The notes: a model not told the origin generated them from the letters alone. A stretch of DNA of 64,000 bases from a candidate division BRC1 bacterium ADurb.Bin183 (GCA_002070185.1 MWCT01000002.1:382492-446491), one strand, 5' to 3'; counted from the first letter of the stretch, positions 50,883 to 60,673 are shown. A program made the numbers and translations.

Positions 50883-50911
50883 TTGACTTGCCGCATCCCA
50901 GCATTTACATA
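50883..50911 (+). promoter_or_regulatory. Sigma-70-type promoter for the TRL-like lipoprotein
   Basis: TTGACT (50883-50888), 17 nt, then TACATA (50906-50911), about 31 nt before the ATG at 50942. It starts just after the pseudopilin stop, so the lipoprotein can be expressed separately. Confidence 0.55.
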
Positions 50912-50941
50912 TTTCGCAAAATATTCAGAAAGGAAAATAAA

Positions 50942-51274
50942 ATGAAAAAAATCTTATTGGCGTTGGCTCTTTTGGGTGTTCTTTGTCTGACTGGTTGCGC
51001 CGGATATATGTCTCCTGTTGTCCCGCCTTTTGGATGCATATATTCCGACATCAAAGCGCCTCTGAGCCATGAAGTCAATGGCGCAAAGGTGGGAAGCAAA
51101 GTCGGCACTGCCGAAGCAACGAGTGTTCTGGGAATTATCGCGCTTGGAGATTGCAGCATTAATACCGCCGCAAAAAATGGCGGCATCGAGACCGTGACTT
51201 TTGCAGACTATGACTACACAAATATACTGTTTGGATTTTTTCAAAGTTATAAAACAAGGGTTTACGGCGATTAA
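50942..51274 (+). CDS. TRL-like family lipoprotein
   Basis: Start placed at the ATG at 50942 (MKKILLALALLGVLCLTGC), with AGAAAGG upstream; the frame begins 54 nt earlier. It has a lipoprotein signal with lipobox LTGC and then PVVPPFGCIYSDIKAPLS, VGSKVGTAEATSVLGII, ALGDCSINTAAKNGGIETV and DYDYTNILFGFFQSYKT. These blocks match the TRL-like family of small bacterial lipoproteins, whose function is unknown. It converges on the radical SAM gene after 24 nt. Confidence 0.82.
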   Translation: MKKILLALALLGVLCLTGCAGYMSPVVPPFGCIYSDIKAPLSHEVNGAKVGSKVGTAEATSVLGIIALGDCSINTAAKNGGIETVTFADYDYTNILFGFFQSYKTRVYGD

Positions 51275-51298
51275 TCCAAAAAGTTGCGGCGATAATAA

Positions 51299-52723
51299 TT
51301 ACTTATCGTTAATGGATAATAAATCCATTAATTGGCGAAAGCCGTAACGGGTATAATTCCAGACTTTTGAAAACGAATCCAGCTGGCTCAGTGTGCGCAG
51401 GATGTAGGCGGGGCGGAGGTAGAAACGTCTGAGAAATCTGCGGCGCCATTGAGCCAGTTCTTCTTTTTTGAGATGAAGAGTCGGCATGGCGGGGGAATCG
51501 TAAGCCGCCAAGGGAATTTCGCCATCTTTTAACAAACCTTCCTGAACGGCGATTTCATAAAGTCGCGTGCCGGGGAATGGATAGACGTAAAATATCTCGA
51601 TGAAATCGGGGTCAAGTTTTTTGGCAAAAGCCAGATCCGTTTCAAACACGTCGGGGGAATCCCACGGCAGACCGAAAAGGAAATAGATGCTGGAGCGTAT
51701 GCCCGCCCTGCGCGTAAGTTTGAGGGCGTTCAGGGCTTCTTCTTTTTTTAGTTTTTTGTTCATTTTATCAAGGATTTCCTGTTCCCCGCTTTCTACGCCG
51801 AACGCAATCAACCAACATCCGGCGCGCTTCATGGCGGCAAGGATATCGGCATCAATGGTGTCCACGCGGCTGTTGCATGCCCACGAGATTTTCATTTTTC
51901 GCGCCACAATTTTATCGCATAGTTCTATAACCCACGTCTTATTTGCCGTGAACAAATCGGAGCGGAATAGGAAGTTGCGGATGTTGTAACGGGAAACGCA
52001 TTCCTCCATTTCGGCAAGGATATTCTCATGGGAACGGACGCGGTTTTTGCGTCCCGCCACCTGATTGGCAAGGCAGAAGATGCAGGAGAAGGGGCAGCCG
52101 CGATTGGTGACGATTGTCGTTTGCGGCTCTCCGGTATCGGGTCGGATGTAAATTTCATTGCGGACGAGATGGCGGGCTGGGAAAGGCAGCGAGTCGAGGT
52201 CTTCGCAAAAGGGTCGCGGCGGGTTGCGGCGGATTTTGCCGTCTGTGTCGCGCCATGTCATGCCGGCGATAGACTCAAGGGGGCGCCCCTTGCCAATTTC
52301 ATAGCAGGTTATTTCATATTCGCCTTGCAAGACGGCGTCCAGCGCGCTGTATCGCTCCATGGCGTCAAGGTCAAGGGTGTTGAAATGGGCGCCTTTGGCG
52401 ATGGCGAAGATGGCGGGGTTGATTTCTTTTGCCATTTCAGCGGCGCGGACATCCTGTTCAAGCGAAGGCGTTGTGATGCTGATAGCAAGGATGTCCGGAT
52501 TAAATTCGCGGAGTTCGCTGCGCAGATCATCCCATGATTTGCCTTCCGCGGGTAAATCAATAAGTCTGCAAGAACATCCCGCCTGCTCGAACGCGGCGGC
52601 GGAATACATGAGGTCAATCGGCGGGCGGAGCGCAACTGTTTTCAATTTTTCAATAGGCGTTTGGCAACGGTCTTCGCGGATGTATTTTCCGGTGGGCGGA
52701 ACAATCAGGAGGACACGTTTCAT
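51299..52723 (-). CDS. B12-binding radical SAM protein
   Basis: 474 residues. The N-terminal part (about 1-160) is a cobalamin-binding-type domain: VLLIVPPTGKYIREDRCQTP, IDLMYSAAAFEQAGCSCRLI, FNPDILAISITTPSLEQDV, and EYEITCYEIGKGRPL. The radical SAM domain has CPFSCIFC (three cysteines for the 4Fe-4S cluster) in NRGCPFSCIFC, then VESGEQEILDKMNK and FGLPWDSPDVFETD. It resembles the BchE/HpnJ-like class that acts on lipids, cofactors or natural products; substrate unknown. It ends the minus-strand run that begins at the GH20 or radical SAM genes. Confidence 0.9.
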   Translation of the reverse strand: MKRVLLIVPPTGKYIREDRCQTPIEKLKTVALRPPIDLMYSAAAFEQAGCSCRLIDLPAEGKSWDDLRSELREFNPDILAISITTPSLEQDVRAAEMAKEINPAIFAIAKGAHFNTLDLDAMERYSALDAVLQGEYEITCYEIGKGRPLESIAGMTWRDTDGKIRRNPPRPFCEDLDSLPFPARHLVRNEIYIRPDTGEPQTTIVTNRGCPFSCIFCLANQVAGRKNRVRSHENILAEMEECVSRYNIRNFLFRSDLFTANKTWVIELCDKIVARKMKISWACNSRVDTIDADILAAMKRAGCWLIAFGVESGEQEILDKMNKKLKKEEALNALKLTRRAGIRSSIYFLFGLPWDSPDVFETDLAFAKKLDPDFIEIFYVYPFPGTRLYEIAVQEGLLKDGEIPLAAYDSPAMPTLHLKKEELAQWRRRFLRRFYLRPAYILRTLSQLDSFSKVWNYTRYGFRQLMDLLSINDK

Positions 52724-52740
52724 GAGAGATTACCTGCGTC

Positions 52741-53421
52741 TCATTGGACGTTTTTCTTTGCGGTCGGCTCTTTGGGCGATGCGGCGGGGGCGGGCGTAGG
52801 CTGCGCAAAGGGAATGACTGTTATAGAATCGCGGTGGGTTTCTTCTGGGGCAAAGTAGATTTCCGCCTCGCGTCCCAAATCGCTTTTGCGCGGATTGAGG
52901 GCGTCAATATCGCCATCGAAGGCGTATTTTCCCTGTTTATCCGGCAGATAGACCGTTCCATGAACGGAGCAAGAAATCTCGAACAGACCGGGATGTGTTT
53001 TGCTGGGAATCAAAGAATAAGTTCCTTTTGATGGGCATTTGGGCGTATCGAGTATGTAGCGGCTTTTGCGCTCCACGAGCGGGAGGTTGGCGGTTTGTTC
53101 TTTGGGTTTGAGTTTGAGCGCGCCGGAGGTTGTGTCATCAAGGACGACGGCGCCGAAGTGGAAATAATATGCCATGAGGAGCGATAAATCTTTAAAGGAG
53201 ATATCGGCTGGGACATCAAATCTGTGCTCTTTTTTCATCTGCAACATGCCTTCCTGCATAAGAGCCATTGCCTTGAAGCAGTTTCGCGTTTCGATTTTTT
53301 TGAAAGCGGAGCGGGCGTTAAGATAGAGGATGGCAACAAGAATAACGCCGAGCGTAATGCCGATGATTAGCATGGTGTGTTTATCTTGTTTTTGTATTTT
53401 CACTTTTCTTTCTTTGCGCAT
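52741..53421 (-). CDS. Membrane-anchored prepilin-like protein
   Basis: 226 residues. One membrane helix near residues 17-36 (LIIGITLGVILVAILYLNA) is followed by ARSAFKKIETRNCFKAMAL, then a globular part with CPSKGTYSL and EISCSVHG. This pair of Cys blocks resembles those near the C-terminus of prepilin-type proteins (CP.GGTY.. and CS.HG). A normal FTLIE leader is absent, so it is an atypical member or only shares the C-terminal fold. The end is Pro/Ala-rich (QPTPAPAASPKEP). It lies between radical SAM (17 nt) and the O-antigen ligase/TPR gene (79 nt). Confidence 0.65.
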   Translation of the reverse strand: MRKERKVKIQKQDKHTMLIIGITLGVILVAILYLNARSAFKKIETRNCFKAMALMQEGMLQMKKEHRFDVPADISFKDLSLLMAYYFHFGAVVLDDTTSGALKLKPKEQTANLPLVERKSRYILDTPKCPSKGTYSLIPSKTHPGLFEISCSVHGTVYLPDKQGKYAFDGDIDALNPRKSDLGREAEIYFAPEETHRDSITVIPFAQPTPAPAASPKEPTAKKNVQ

Positions 53422-53500
53422 TTTCCATCCATTCCAGATTTCTTGTTGAATATTTATGGAAGAGATATTTGAGAGACCGCCTTTGTTGAGTCAATAAGAT

Positions 53501-55630
53501 TTACTGGGTTTTTGCCGCTTTTTCCTTTGATGTGAGTTCTTTTTTGATGCCATCCAGTTTCTGCCGGACTGTTGCCGGGGCGCCGAGGATAAGCGCCATG
53601 CGCCAAGCATCCGCCGCCTCCTCGCCGGCGCCGATGGCGGCGTAGCTATCGCCGAGCAGCTCGAGCAGCGTCGCTGATTTTTCCGGCATAAACGCCACGC
53701 CCGCCACAAGGCGAGGGATTGCCTCGCGATGGCGACCGGTCATATAGAGGGCTATTCCGAACTGCGCCTCGTTTTGTTTAAGTAGGTCTCCGCCGACCTC
53801 CGCCGCGCGTTGATAGTATTGAACGGCTTCTTCATATTTTTTATCCCCTAAAGCCATATTGCCCAGATTCAAGAGGTCGGGGACACTGCAAGGGTTGATG
53901 GATAGGGCGCGTTCAAACGATTCCTTTGCCTCAACAAGTCTGCCCATGTTAAAATAGCTTTGTCCCAGTCTGTTGAATATTGGGACATAATTAGGCTCAA
54001 GCTCCGCCCATTGCAGATAGGCGTGAACGGCTTCTGTCTCGCGTCCGGGGATATTTCGAAGGGCGTCCGCCTGAAACGCGGCGGCGTCAATGCTGATAGG
54101 GTCGTCATCAAGAACGGCAGCTGCCCAATGAGCCGCTTCATCATATTTGCCAGCGGCAAAAGCGGTTTCCGCATTGCGGAGCATTTTCTCGTTGCGCCAG
54201 ACGGATTTCAATCGAGGCGCTCCCGCAAGCAGGAGTCCCGCGAGGAAGATTAACAAGATTATGCTGACCGTCATGCGGGGGATAAGAGGCTGTGTTTTTT
54301 CGCCACCCTCCCGCAGATGCGCGCCTGCCAATAAACCGGCGGTGAGCCAGAACAAAAATCCGGAAACGGGATTATATAAATTGAAATCAACAAAGGATTG
54401 GACGGCTGTTGAAAAGAGGCAAGCGGCGATTGCCGCGATGCGAAATTTTGCCTCATCAGACATGCCGTCATTTTTCATCATACGAACAAACCCTCTTGCC
54501 AGAAGGAAACAAATCGCAAGATAGGCAAGAAGCCCCGCCGCTCCTGTTTCGCAGAGGATGTTGATGTAATCATTATGCGCCTGAAGCAGCCGGAGGCGCC
54601 CGAAGGCGTCGTTTAATTTCCAGAACTCGGCGTCAACATACAAAGGATGATAAAAGCGATAATGTCCCGGACCGACGCCGATAAGCGGTTGCTTTGCGGC
54701 AAGGCGCAGCGATGCCTTCCACGCAAGAATGCGGTATCGGTTCGATTCGGGCGAAGCGCTAAATGAGGACATCATTTCATTAATGATTTGTCCGTGGTCG
54801 AGAATTAAAAAAGTTCCGGAGGTGATAAGAATCCCCAGAATCAAAACGAGGACGGTTTTACGGTCGAAGCGAATCAGAGAAATTGCCGTTCCATTTTTTT
54901 TGCGGGCGGAGATATAATGCCACGCGCAAATCATAAAAAAGAAACCCGCGCAAAAACCGATGATGCCGCCGCGGCTTTTGAGGAGGAGAATCTGCAACAC
55001 GCCGAATAGCAGCGCCGCGCCATTAAGCGTGCGCATCGAACCCTGCAACGTAAAGACTGCCACAAGAGGCAAAACGGCGATGAGGAACTGCGCCGTCATA
55101 TTGGTATTGCCGATAAAACCGACCGGTTTGCCCGGCTCTTCAAGAACTAAAAAATCATACTGCCAATACTGGGCAAAACCATAAAGGGCATTGATGACCA
55201 CCGCAGCCGCCAGAACGTTTGAGATTGCGCTCAACAATCGAATGCTCCCCGCCCGCCGATATGCCCACCAAGCAAACACAGCCGACGCCGCGGGGAAGGC
55301 GGTCTGCTCCATGGCGAGCGTTGGATTTTGGGCGTATATTGAAGAAATAATATTGATGAGGAGCCAGAGGCAGAGGGCGAATAAAAACAGCGGACTTGCC
55401 GGTTTTTCCGCTCTTTTTCCCAAAAAGATATGCAAGGCAAGGATTGCCAGCAACGGCAGCATCAGCCAACCCAACGCCAAGAACTTGGGCGTCATATAGG
55501 GGTGATAGACATCCGGATGCAAAGCCAGCGGGATGATAAAGAGCGCAAATAAAATAATGGCATCGCCGACGAAATTGACGATGCGATTCAAGATACCGGG
55601 GGGATGGGCGTTGTTGTAATTTTCAGCCAT
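53501..55630 (-). CDS. O-antigen ligase-family protein fused to TPR domain
   Basis: 709 residues. Residues 1-450 have about 11 membrane helices and the ligase/polymerase block: LKSRGGIIGFCAGF, AAKQPLIGVGPGHYRF and QAHNDYINILCETGAAGL. Residues 480-700 are TPRs (for example PNYVPIFNRLGQSYFNMGRL, EAKESFERALSINP and KKYEEAVQYYQRAAEVGG) facing the periplasm. The fusion could recruit partners or measure chains. It starts after GGTGG at 55630 and lies 15 nt after the TPR gene. It is the second O-antigen ligase in the window. Confidence 0.9.
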   Translation of the reverse strand: MAENYNNAHPPGILNRIVNFVGDAIILFALFIIPLALHPDVYHPYMTPKFLALGWLMLPLLAILALHIFLGKRAEKPASPLFLFALCLWLLINIISSIYAQNPTLAMEQTAFPAASAVFAWWAYRRAGSIRLLSAISNVLAAAVVINALYGFAQYWQYDFLVLEEPGKPVGFIGNTNMTAQFLIAVLPLVAVFTLQGSMRTLNGAALLFGVLQILLLKSRGGIIGFCAGFFFMICAWHYISARKKNGTAISLIRFDRKTVLVLILGILITSGTFLILDHGQIINEMMSSFSASPESNRYRILAWKASLRLAAKQPLIGVGPGHYRFYHPLYVDAEFWKLNDAFGRLRLLQAHNDYINILCETGAAGLLAYLAICFLLARGFVRMMKNDGMSDEAKFRIAAIAACLFSTAVQSFVDFNLYNPVSGFLFWLTAGLLAGAHLREGGEKTQPLIPRMTVSIILLIFLAGLLLAGAPRLKSVWRNEKMLRNAETAFAAGKYDEAAHWAAAVLDDDPISIDAAAFQADALRNIPGRETEAVHAYLQWAELEPNYVPIFNRLGQSYFNMGRLVEAKESFERALSINPCSVPDLLNLGNMALGDKKYEEAVQYYQRAAEVGGDLLKQNEAQFGIALYMTGRHREAIPRLVAGVAFMPEKSATLLELLGDSYAAIGAGEEAADAWRMALILGAPATVRQKLDGIKKELTSKEKAAKTQ

Positions 55631-55645
55631 TTATTCCACCATTCG

Positions 55646-56629
55646 TTATTCCAGAGTGTTTCGCTGAGGGGCGTTCGGCATCATTTGCAGAAACCTGCCA
55701 TACATTCGGCGCATGGCATCCTTTTCGCCTTTGAGGTAATGGATTTCGCCAAAGAGGAGATAAACATTCGCCTCATTGGGATTCATTTTTTCTGCGCGTT
55801 CGAGTATGCGGAGCGCCTCGTCATAATCTTTTGTGCTAATGTGAAATGAGGCGCGAAGGCACAGCCCGCGCGCATCAAGAAGCGATTTGGCGTCCAGCTG
55901 GGCGAATAATTTTGCGCCGAAGTCGTTCATGTTTGAAGTTTTCAAACCGAGCGCCCAATCGGGAAAACGCTCTTTTAAGATGGGATATTTTGAAACGGCA
56001 TAAAGATACTCAAAAGCAGCGGCATCCGGCGCGCCAAACCATGCAAAAAGGAAGCCAAGATTGGGACCGGCAACCGGCGAGGATTCTACGGAATAAATAG
56101 CGCGGCGAAAAGCGGAAAGCGCCTCTCCCCCGTAACCTGCCAACTGGGCGGCATGTCCAAAATTGAGCCAGACCTTGCCCTGATTAACCCGCGGGGCGGG
56201 ATCATAGATTAACGCTTGATTAAAATGCTCCGCCGCAAAGGCGTATTTTTTTTCCTCCCATTCGGTATCCGCCATAAGACGCAGAACGGTTGCGGGATGC
56301 GCCGTTGTGCGCAAGGATTTTTCAAGGGAGTGGAGCGCTTCCTGATTCTTCCCCGCTTGAGCCAGATATGCAGCGCGGTAGTAATGGGCGTATCCGCTTT
56401 GAGGATTGAATCGAATAGAAAGACGCGTGGGCAGTTCCGCTTTCTGATACTCGGCAGTATTGATGAATGGGACGGCTTTTTGCATTTCCAGTTCGGCGCG
56501 ATAAGCGTAAACGGCGAGCATGGCGCTATATAAAAATCCCAACGAGAAAAATAATGCGCCTGCAACCCGCAAAAAAGAACGGGCTATGCGGTTTCTATTA
56601 GATGGCTTGGACGGCGCGGATTTTGCCAT
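55646..56629 (-). CDS. Membrane-anchored TPR protein
   Basis: 327 residues with one N-terminal helix (AGALFFSLGFLYSAMLAVYA) and then TPR units, such as YYRAAYLAQAGKNQEALHSL, FAAEHFNQALIYDPAPRV and LRILERAEKMNPNEANVYLL. It starts 2 nt after the GH20 stop and ends 15 nt before the O-antigen ligase/TPR gene, so the three are probably cotranscribed. It probably scaffolds an envelope complex with that ligase. No enzymatic motif is seen. Confidence 0.85.
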   Translation of the reverse strand: MAKSAPSKPSNRNRIARSFLRVAGALFFSLGFLYSAMLAVYAYRAELEMQKAVPFINTAEYQKAELPTRLSIRFNPQSGYAHYYRAAYLAQAGKNQEALHSLEKSLRTTAHPATVLRLMADTEWEEKKYAFAAEHFNQALIYDPAPRVNQGKVWLNFGHAAQLAGYGGEALSAFRRAIYSVESSPVAGPNLGFLFAWFGAPDAAAFEYLYAVSKYPILKERFPDWALGLKTSNMNDFGAKLFAQLDAKSLLDARGLCLRASFHISTKDYDEALRILERAEKMNPNEANVYLLFGEIHYLKGEKDAMRRMYGRFLQMMPNAPQRNTLE

Positions 56630-56631
56630 CG

Positions 56632-59574
56632 CTAATGCACCCCTGTCACAGCCAAGATAACGGGGGCGGCTTCAGAATTTGCCGATTCAAGAGAAATTTT
56701 CGCAATCTTTTGATGCGGCGATGGATTCCTCCAGACTAGATCCCATGCGCGGACAGTCTCTCCGCTTTTTGCCTTGCCCTCCCAGGCAATGCGGACATTC
56801 TGCCCTAACCGGAAATCTGTCGCAAAAAAAACATTTTTGCCATAGGCAAGGGGCAGACGGCTGGCGAAACCATCCTCGTAGTTGATGATAATTGCGCCCA
56901 TCTCCCTGCCGTCCACCGTTCGGCTGGAGCTGTTCATGAGAAAGTGAAGTTCCGATGCTGTAACGGGTTCAAATGCAAGTTCAACGGATTTTGGATATTC
57001 GCCTGCTGGGTTGAATTTACTTGCGAGCAAAAAAGCGGCGCAGCCATTTTTATTATCGGGAATGTCAAACATGATATTGCCAAAGAGATTTTCACCTTTG
57101 GGAAGGGCGGATAGGTCAATATCCGTTCCCAACCCCATCCAGCCGCCGTCTTCTGAAACGCCGCCAAGCGAGCGATTGGCTATCGCGCTCAAATCCACAA
57201 AGAAGCCTTTTTTTTGCTCCACATCCGGTTTGACGCCCGACCAGATATCGCTGAAAACTACATTAGCGCGAAAAGGGAGTTTATCATCGGGCGCGGTATC
57301 GCCGCTCCATGAGTAATAAGCGGCAAGGATGTAAGACCAGTATTGACGCCATGCCGGCTCGTTGCCTGTGATAGCGAAATTGAATCCCGCCCATGTTGTT
57401 TGGAGGTAGCCAAAAGCGCCGTATATATCGCATGCTTTGGCAAGATTGCGGATGTTGTCGGGCGAATCCCATCCGGCGCCAATGGCGGCAAGCCCTTCAT
57501 CCTTCCAGAGTTTCAGCGAAATAAAATCTTCCGGCTCGGCGAAGCCGTAATGCCAGTCTGCGATAATGACATCGCGCGGGAGACCGGCTCGGCGCGCCTT
57601 TGCCTCCGCCGGCGATTCGGCGTTGTGGGCGTCTGTGGCTTCAGTCTGATGGAGGAACATGTCGCCCCAGAGCATGACTTTGATGCCGCGCTGCGTGAAC
57701 CAGTCATGGTAAATGTTGATATCGTCAATTATGAGTTGGGTTATCGTTTTTCCGCTCGATTGGCTGCGGTATGGAAAGCGCCCGCTGCCGGTGACTTCGT
57801 CATGACCGATGTTGAAGATGCGCGGCTTGAATAAATCTACCGCTTCTTGATAGACATCAAAGACGAGTTTATAGGCGTCGGGATTGGTGGGGCAAGAATG
57901 ATACGGCTTTTCGGGGTCTTCCGCAAGTTCAAGGTTCTGCCCGCCGACGAACATCCATTCGGAATGCCCCAGCGATTGGATGAGTGGGATTATTTCAATC
58001 ATGTTTTCATCGGCTGCCTCGATAACCTTTCGAGCATCTGCTTTCTCCATGCCGTATTGCGGGTGCGCCAGTTCGGGATGGGAATCCCAGATGATGTATT
58101 CAGTCTCCCAGCAAAGGGTGTTGATTTTGAAGCGCGCCATCAGTTCGCGGACGGCGCGGGCAATCTCCGCCCCTTTGCCTTTGCCTGTCAGACAGTGAAT
58201 GCCTCGAAAATTAAGCGTGGGATAATCCACAATCTCCGCCCCGCGCAAGTATGCGCCTTCGGGTTTGAGACAAACCATCTGGACGAGTGTTGTCACGCCA
58301 TAAAAGACGCCTTTTTCCGTTTGTGCGGCAACATAGGCGCGGTTTTCATCAACCATCAGGCTATATCCGTCGTCGTGCGCGGGGAGAGGCAGACCGAATT
58401 TGGCGCATTGAGCGGCGGGAAAAAGATAGCGGTTTTGCTCGCCAAGGACAATCGCGTTCGATCCGTCCGCGGGGGCATCGTCTCGCGCGACCTGCGGTTC
58501 GATTCCGTAGATGTCCCGCAAATCCTTCAGCAGAAAACGCGCGGCTTTTTCAACGCCGGCGCCGGGATTTTTGCTGATATAAATACGGGTGGATGCGGAA
58601 AGCGGCATCAGAGCCTGTGTCCATTTCAATTGCTTTGGTTTTGGGATGATGTAATCGCGCCCCCATGAGGGAACTTTGGCTGAATTGGTATTGGCAATCT
58701 TTGGGGCAAGAGAAATATTTTCCGCTGCTTGGGATTCGAATCGAGGCGCTTTGGGAAATCGCATGGTGACAAAAAAGGTGTGGGGTTTTTGCGGCTCGAA
58801 TTCGCGATCCAGCACGCCCATCCAAAAGATGGGCTTATTGATGTCTGCGTGAACGCTTTTACGATAATCAAAAAAGATGATGCCGGTTTGGGCGTCGGAT
58901 TCGATTTCAATGGGTCCCATCCGCGAATCAACCAAAAGTTTGTTAAAGCCGCGCGCAACGGTGCTATCTTCAACGGAGACAAAGCGAGCGAGAACGGGGA
59001 TTATACCTTCGCGTTTTTCCTTTTCGTATTGAGCGGTGAAAGACCTGCCTATAATCGGAGAGGGGTTAAAATCCCCCACGCCCCATTGCAACCAGACAGG
59101 CTCATCTTTGTGGAATATGAATTCCAGCGTTGCCGAATAGGTGTTATCGGGCAGGAGCGTGAAGGTTTCTTTGGCTTCAAACGGCGGCGTGCCCTCGGTT
59201 CGCAAGCCGGGAAGCCCTTTGTGAATGAGCGTTATTTTCTTGCCGCCTTGCCAAGGTTCAATTTTGGCATCGGTCAGAATATTGGGATCATCGCCCGCGC
59301 TGTAATAATGTCCATACCAGCCCGGCTTGACCGCCCAGAGGGATGTGCCGTTGAAAACGGGGATGCCATGAACGGTGAGCGAGACGCCCGCGCCGTGACC
59401 ATAATAAAAATGCATAGCGCCGACATCTTCCACAAGATACGTTTTTTTAGGTGTATTTTTCGGTGTTTTTTTTGGCATTGAGCAGGATATCATTGTCAAA
59501 AAAATCAGGATTAAAATCAACCAGCGGGAACAAATATTTTTCAACGCCGCCTCCAAAAATTTGAATGAAAACAT
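56632..59574 (-). CDS. Glycoside hydrolase family 20 lipoprotein (beta-N-acetylhexosaminidase)
   Basis: 980 residues. The N-terminus has a hydrophobic stretch (LILILIFLTMISC) ending in a lipobox-like ISC, so it is probably lipid-anchored. After an N-terminal sandwich of about 270 residues and a GH20b-like domain (ALMPLSASTRIYISKNPGAG, then AIVLGEQNRY), the catalytic barrel has NFRGIHCLTGKGK, and the catalytic pair D-E in FNIGHDEVTGSGR near residue 590. Such enzymes release terminal GlcNAc/GalNAc from glycans or muropeptides. The long N-terminal sandwich is unusual. No ribosome site is seen before the ATG at 59574. Cotranscribed TPR genes follow. Confidence 0.88.
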   Translation of the reverse strand: MFSFKFLEAALKNICSRWLILILIFLTMISCSMPKKTPKNTPKKTYLVEDVGAMHFYYGHGAGVSLTVHGIPVFNGTSLWAVKPGWYGHYYSAGDDPNILTDAKIEPWQGGKKITLIHKGLPGLRTEGTPPFEAKETFTLLPDNTYSATLEFIFHKDEPVWLQWGVGDFNPSPIIGRSFTAQYEKEKREGIIPVLARFVSVEDSTVARGFNKLLVDSRMGPIEIESDAQTGIIFFDYRKSVHADINKPIFWMGVLDREFEPQKPHTFFVTMRFPKAPRFESQAAENISLAPKIANTNSAKVPSWGRDYIIPKPKQLKWTQALMPLSASTRIYISKNPGAGVEKAARFLLKDLRDIYGIEPQVARDDAPADGSNAIVLGEQNRYLFPAAQCAKFGLPLPAHDDGYSLMVDENRAYVAAQTEKGVFYGVTTLVQMVCLKPEGAYLRGAEIVDYPTLNFRGIHCLTGKGKGAEIARAVRELMARFKINTLCWETEYIIWDSHPELAHPQYGMEKADARKVIEAADENMIEIIPLIQSLGHSEWMFVGGQNLELAEDPEKPYHSCPTNPDAYKLVFDVYQEAVDLFKPRIFNIGHDEVTGSGRFPYRSQSSGKTITQLIIDDINIYHDWFTQRGIKVMLWGDMFLHQTEATDAHNAESPAEAKARRAGLPRDVIIADWHYGFAEPEDFISLKLWKDEGLAAIGAGWDSPDNIRNLAKACDIYGAFGYLQTTWAGFNFAITGNEPAWRQYWSYILAAYYSWSGDTAPDDKLPFRANVVFSDIWSGVKPDVEQKKGFFVDLSAIANRSLGGVSEDGGWMGLGTDIDLSALPKGENLFGNIMFDIPDNKNGCAAFLLASKFNPAGEYPKSVELAFEPVTASELHFLMNSSSRTVDGREMGAIIINYEDGFASRLPLAYGKNVFFATDFRLGQNVRIAWEGKAKSGETVRAWDLVWRNPSPHQKIAKISLESANSEAAPVILAVTGVH

Positions 59575-59642
59575 ATTTTGTGGCTTTAAGGATGTTGGGG
59601 CAAGAAGTCAACACTTAATGGACATAAGCGGACGCTTTGGTT

Positions 59643-60647
59643 TCAGGGGGAAAAGAGGCGGGGCAAATCAATGCAGCATTGGGGCTCGGCGGCAAAAAGG
59701 TCGCCGCTCATGGCATAAGACAGCGCGCGGCAGCCGATGCAGCCGGCTTCGGGGCAATTGCGGCAAAGTCCGCCAAGACGCTCTTTACGAAATTGGAAAC
59801 GGAATGCGCGCAGTTTTTCCAGAATGTCGGCAAAACTTTCGCCACATAGATTCCCCAACGGGATGGGCAGACGTCGGCAGGGATACACGTCTCCATTGGG
59901 CATGAGCGCCATTGCCTCGTCGCCCAGATTGCATGGCGCGCCCATGAAATTATCATTTTTCAAATCAATATAAAAACCCTTGTAGGGGATGAGTTCATCC
60001 GCATCGCACTCCGCCAGCGCCGCCATAGCGGTTAGAATCTTCTGCCAGCCCGCATCGTCAAGAACGCTTTCGCGCATCGCATTGCCGGCGCCCATCGGAA
60101 TAAATCGCTCAAGTATCACGCCGCCGACTTGAAGGTTCGTCGCCAGTTTAATCATCTCGTCGAGTTCGCGATAGTTCAATTGAGAAAGCGTGAACATGAG
60201 GGTGATGAAAAAAGGCTGGGCTTTGAGATTATTCACGACCCTTTCAAAGTTGCCTTCGCCGCGGATGGCGTCGTTAGTTTGCGCCGTTCCGCCCTCAAGC
60301 GAGACGCGGATTTCGGCAAGTTTTTTGAATCGGCTCAGATGATTTGAATGCGTTTTCAGTTTCAGCCCGTTGGTGATGATGCTCACCTCGTTCACGAAAA
60401 CTTCGCGCTCAAGGATGGACAAAAGCGGGTAAAGGAGGGGGGAGATGAGCGGCTCGCCGCCGGTCAGATTGATGTCCAGAGCCGAATAACCCTGCGCGCG
60501 GAGCGTTTCGATGATGTTGCGGATGATGGCGTTCCATTGCTCTATGGGAATATCGCGGGCGGCGTCGAACCGCTCCTGATAGCAATGCCTGCAGCGCAGA
60601 TTGCACAAGTCGGTGATATGCCATTGGAATGCGAAAAGTTTGTCCAT
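59643..60647 (-). CDS. Radical SAM/SPASM domain protein
   Basis: 334 residues. The 4Fe-4S site is CNLRCRHC in HITDLCNLRCRHCYQER, followed by NLTGGEPLISPLLYPLL and ISIITNGLKLKTHSN-type strands. The C-terminal SPASM cluster region has APCNLGDEAMALMPNGDVYPC, then CRNCPEAGCIGCRA. This is the layout of enzymes that modify ribosomally made peptides or proteins (AlbA/PqqE-like), but no precursor peptide gene is evident nearby. It lies 26 nt after the HEPN gene and could share its transcript, or stand alone. Confidence 0.9.
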   Translation of the reverse strand: MDKLFAFQWHITDLCNLRCRHCYQERFDAARDIPIEQWNAIIRNIIETLRAQGYSALDINLTGGEPLISPLLYPLLSILEREVFVNEVSIITNGLKLKTHSNHLSRFKKLAEIRVSLEGGTAQTNDAIRGEGNFERVVNNLKAQPFFITLMFTLSQLNYRELDEMIKLATNLQVGGVILERFIPMGAGNAMRESVLDDAGWQKILTAMAALAECDADELIPYKGFYIDLKNDNFMGAPCNLGDEAMALMPNGDVYPCRRLPIPLGNLCGESFADILEKLRAFRFQFRKERLGGLCRNCPEAGCIGCRALSYAMSGDLFAAEPQCCIDLPRLFSP

Positions 60648-60673
60648 TTTGATTTGCGAATTTATGTTTTGGA

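Noticed and set aside
57847..58668. 273-codon plus-strand frame
   Set aside because: Antisense to the GH20 catalytic barrel, no recognisable motif.
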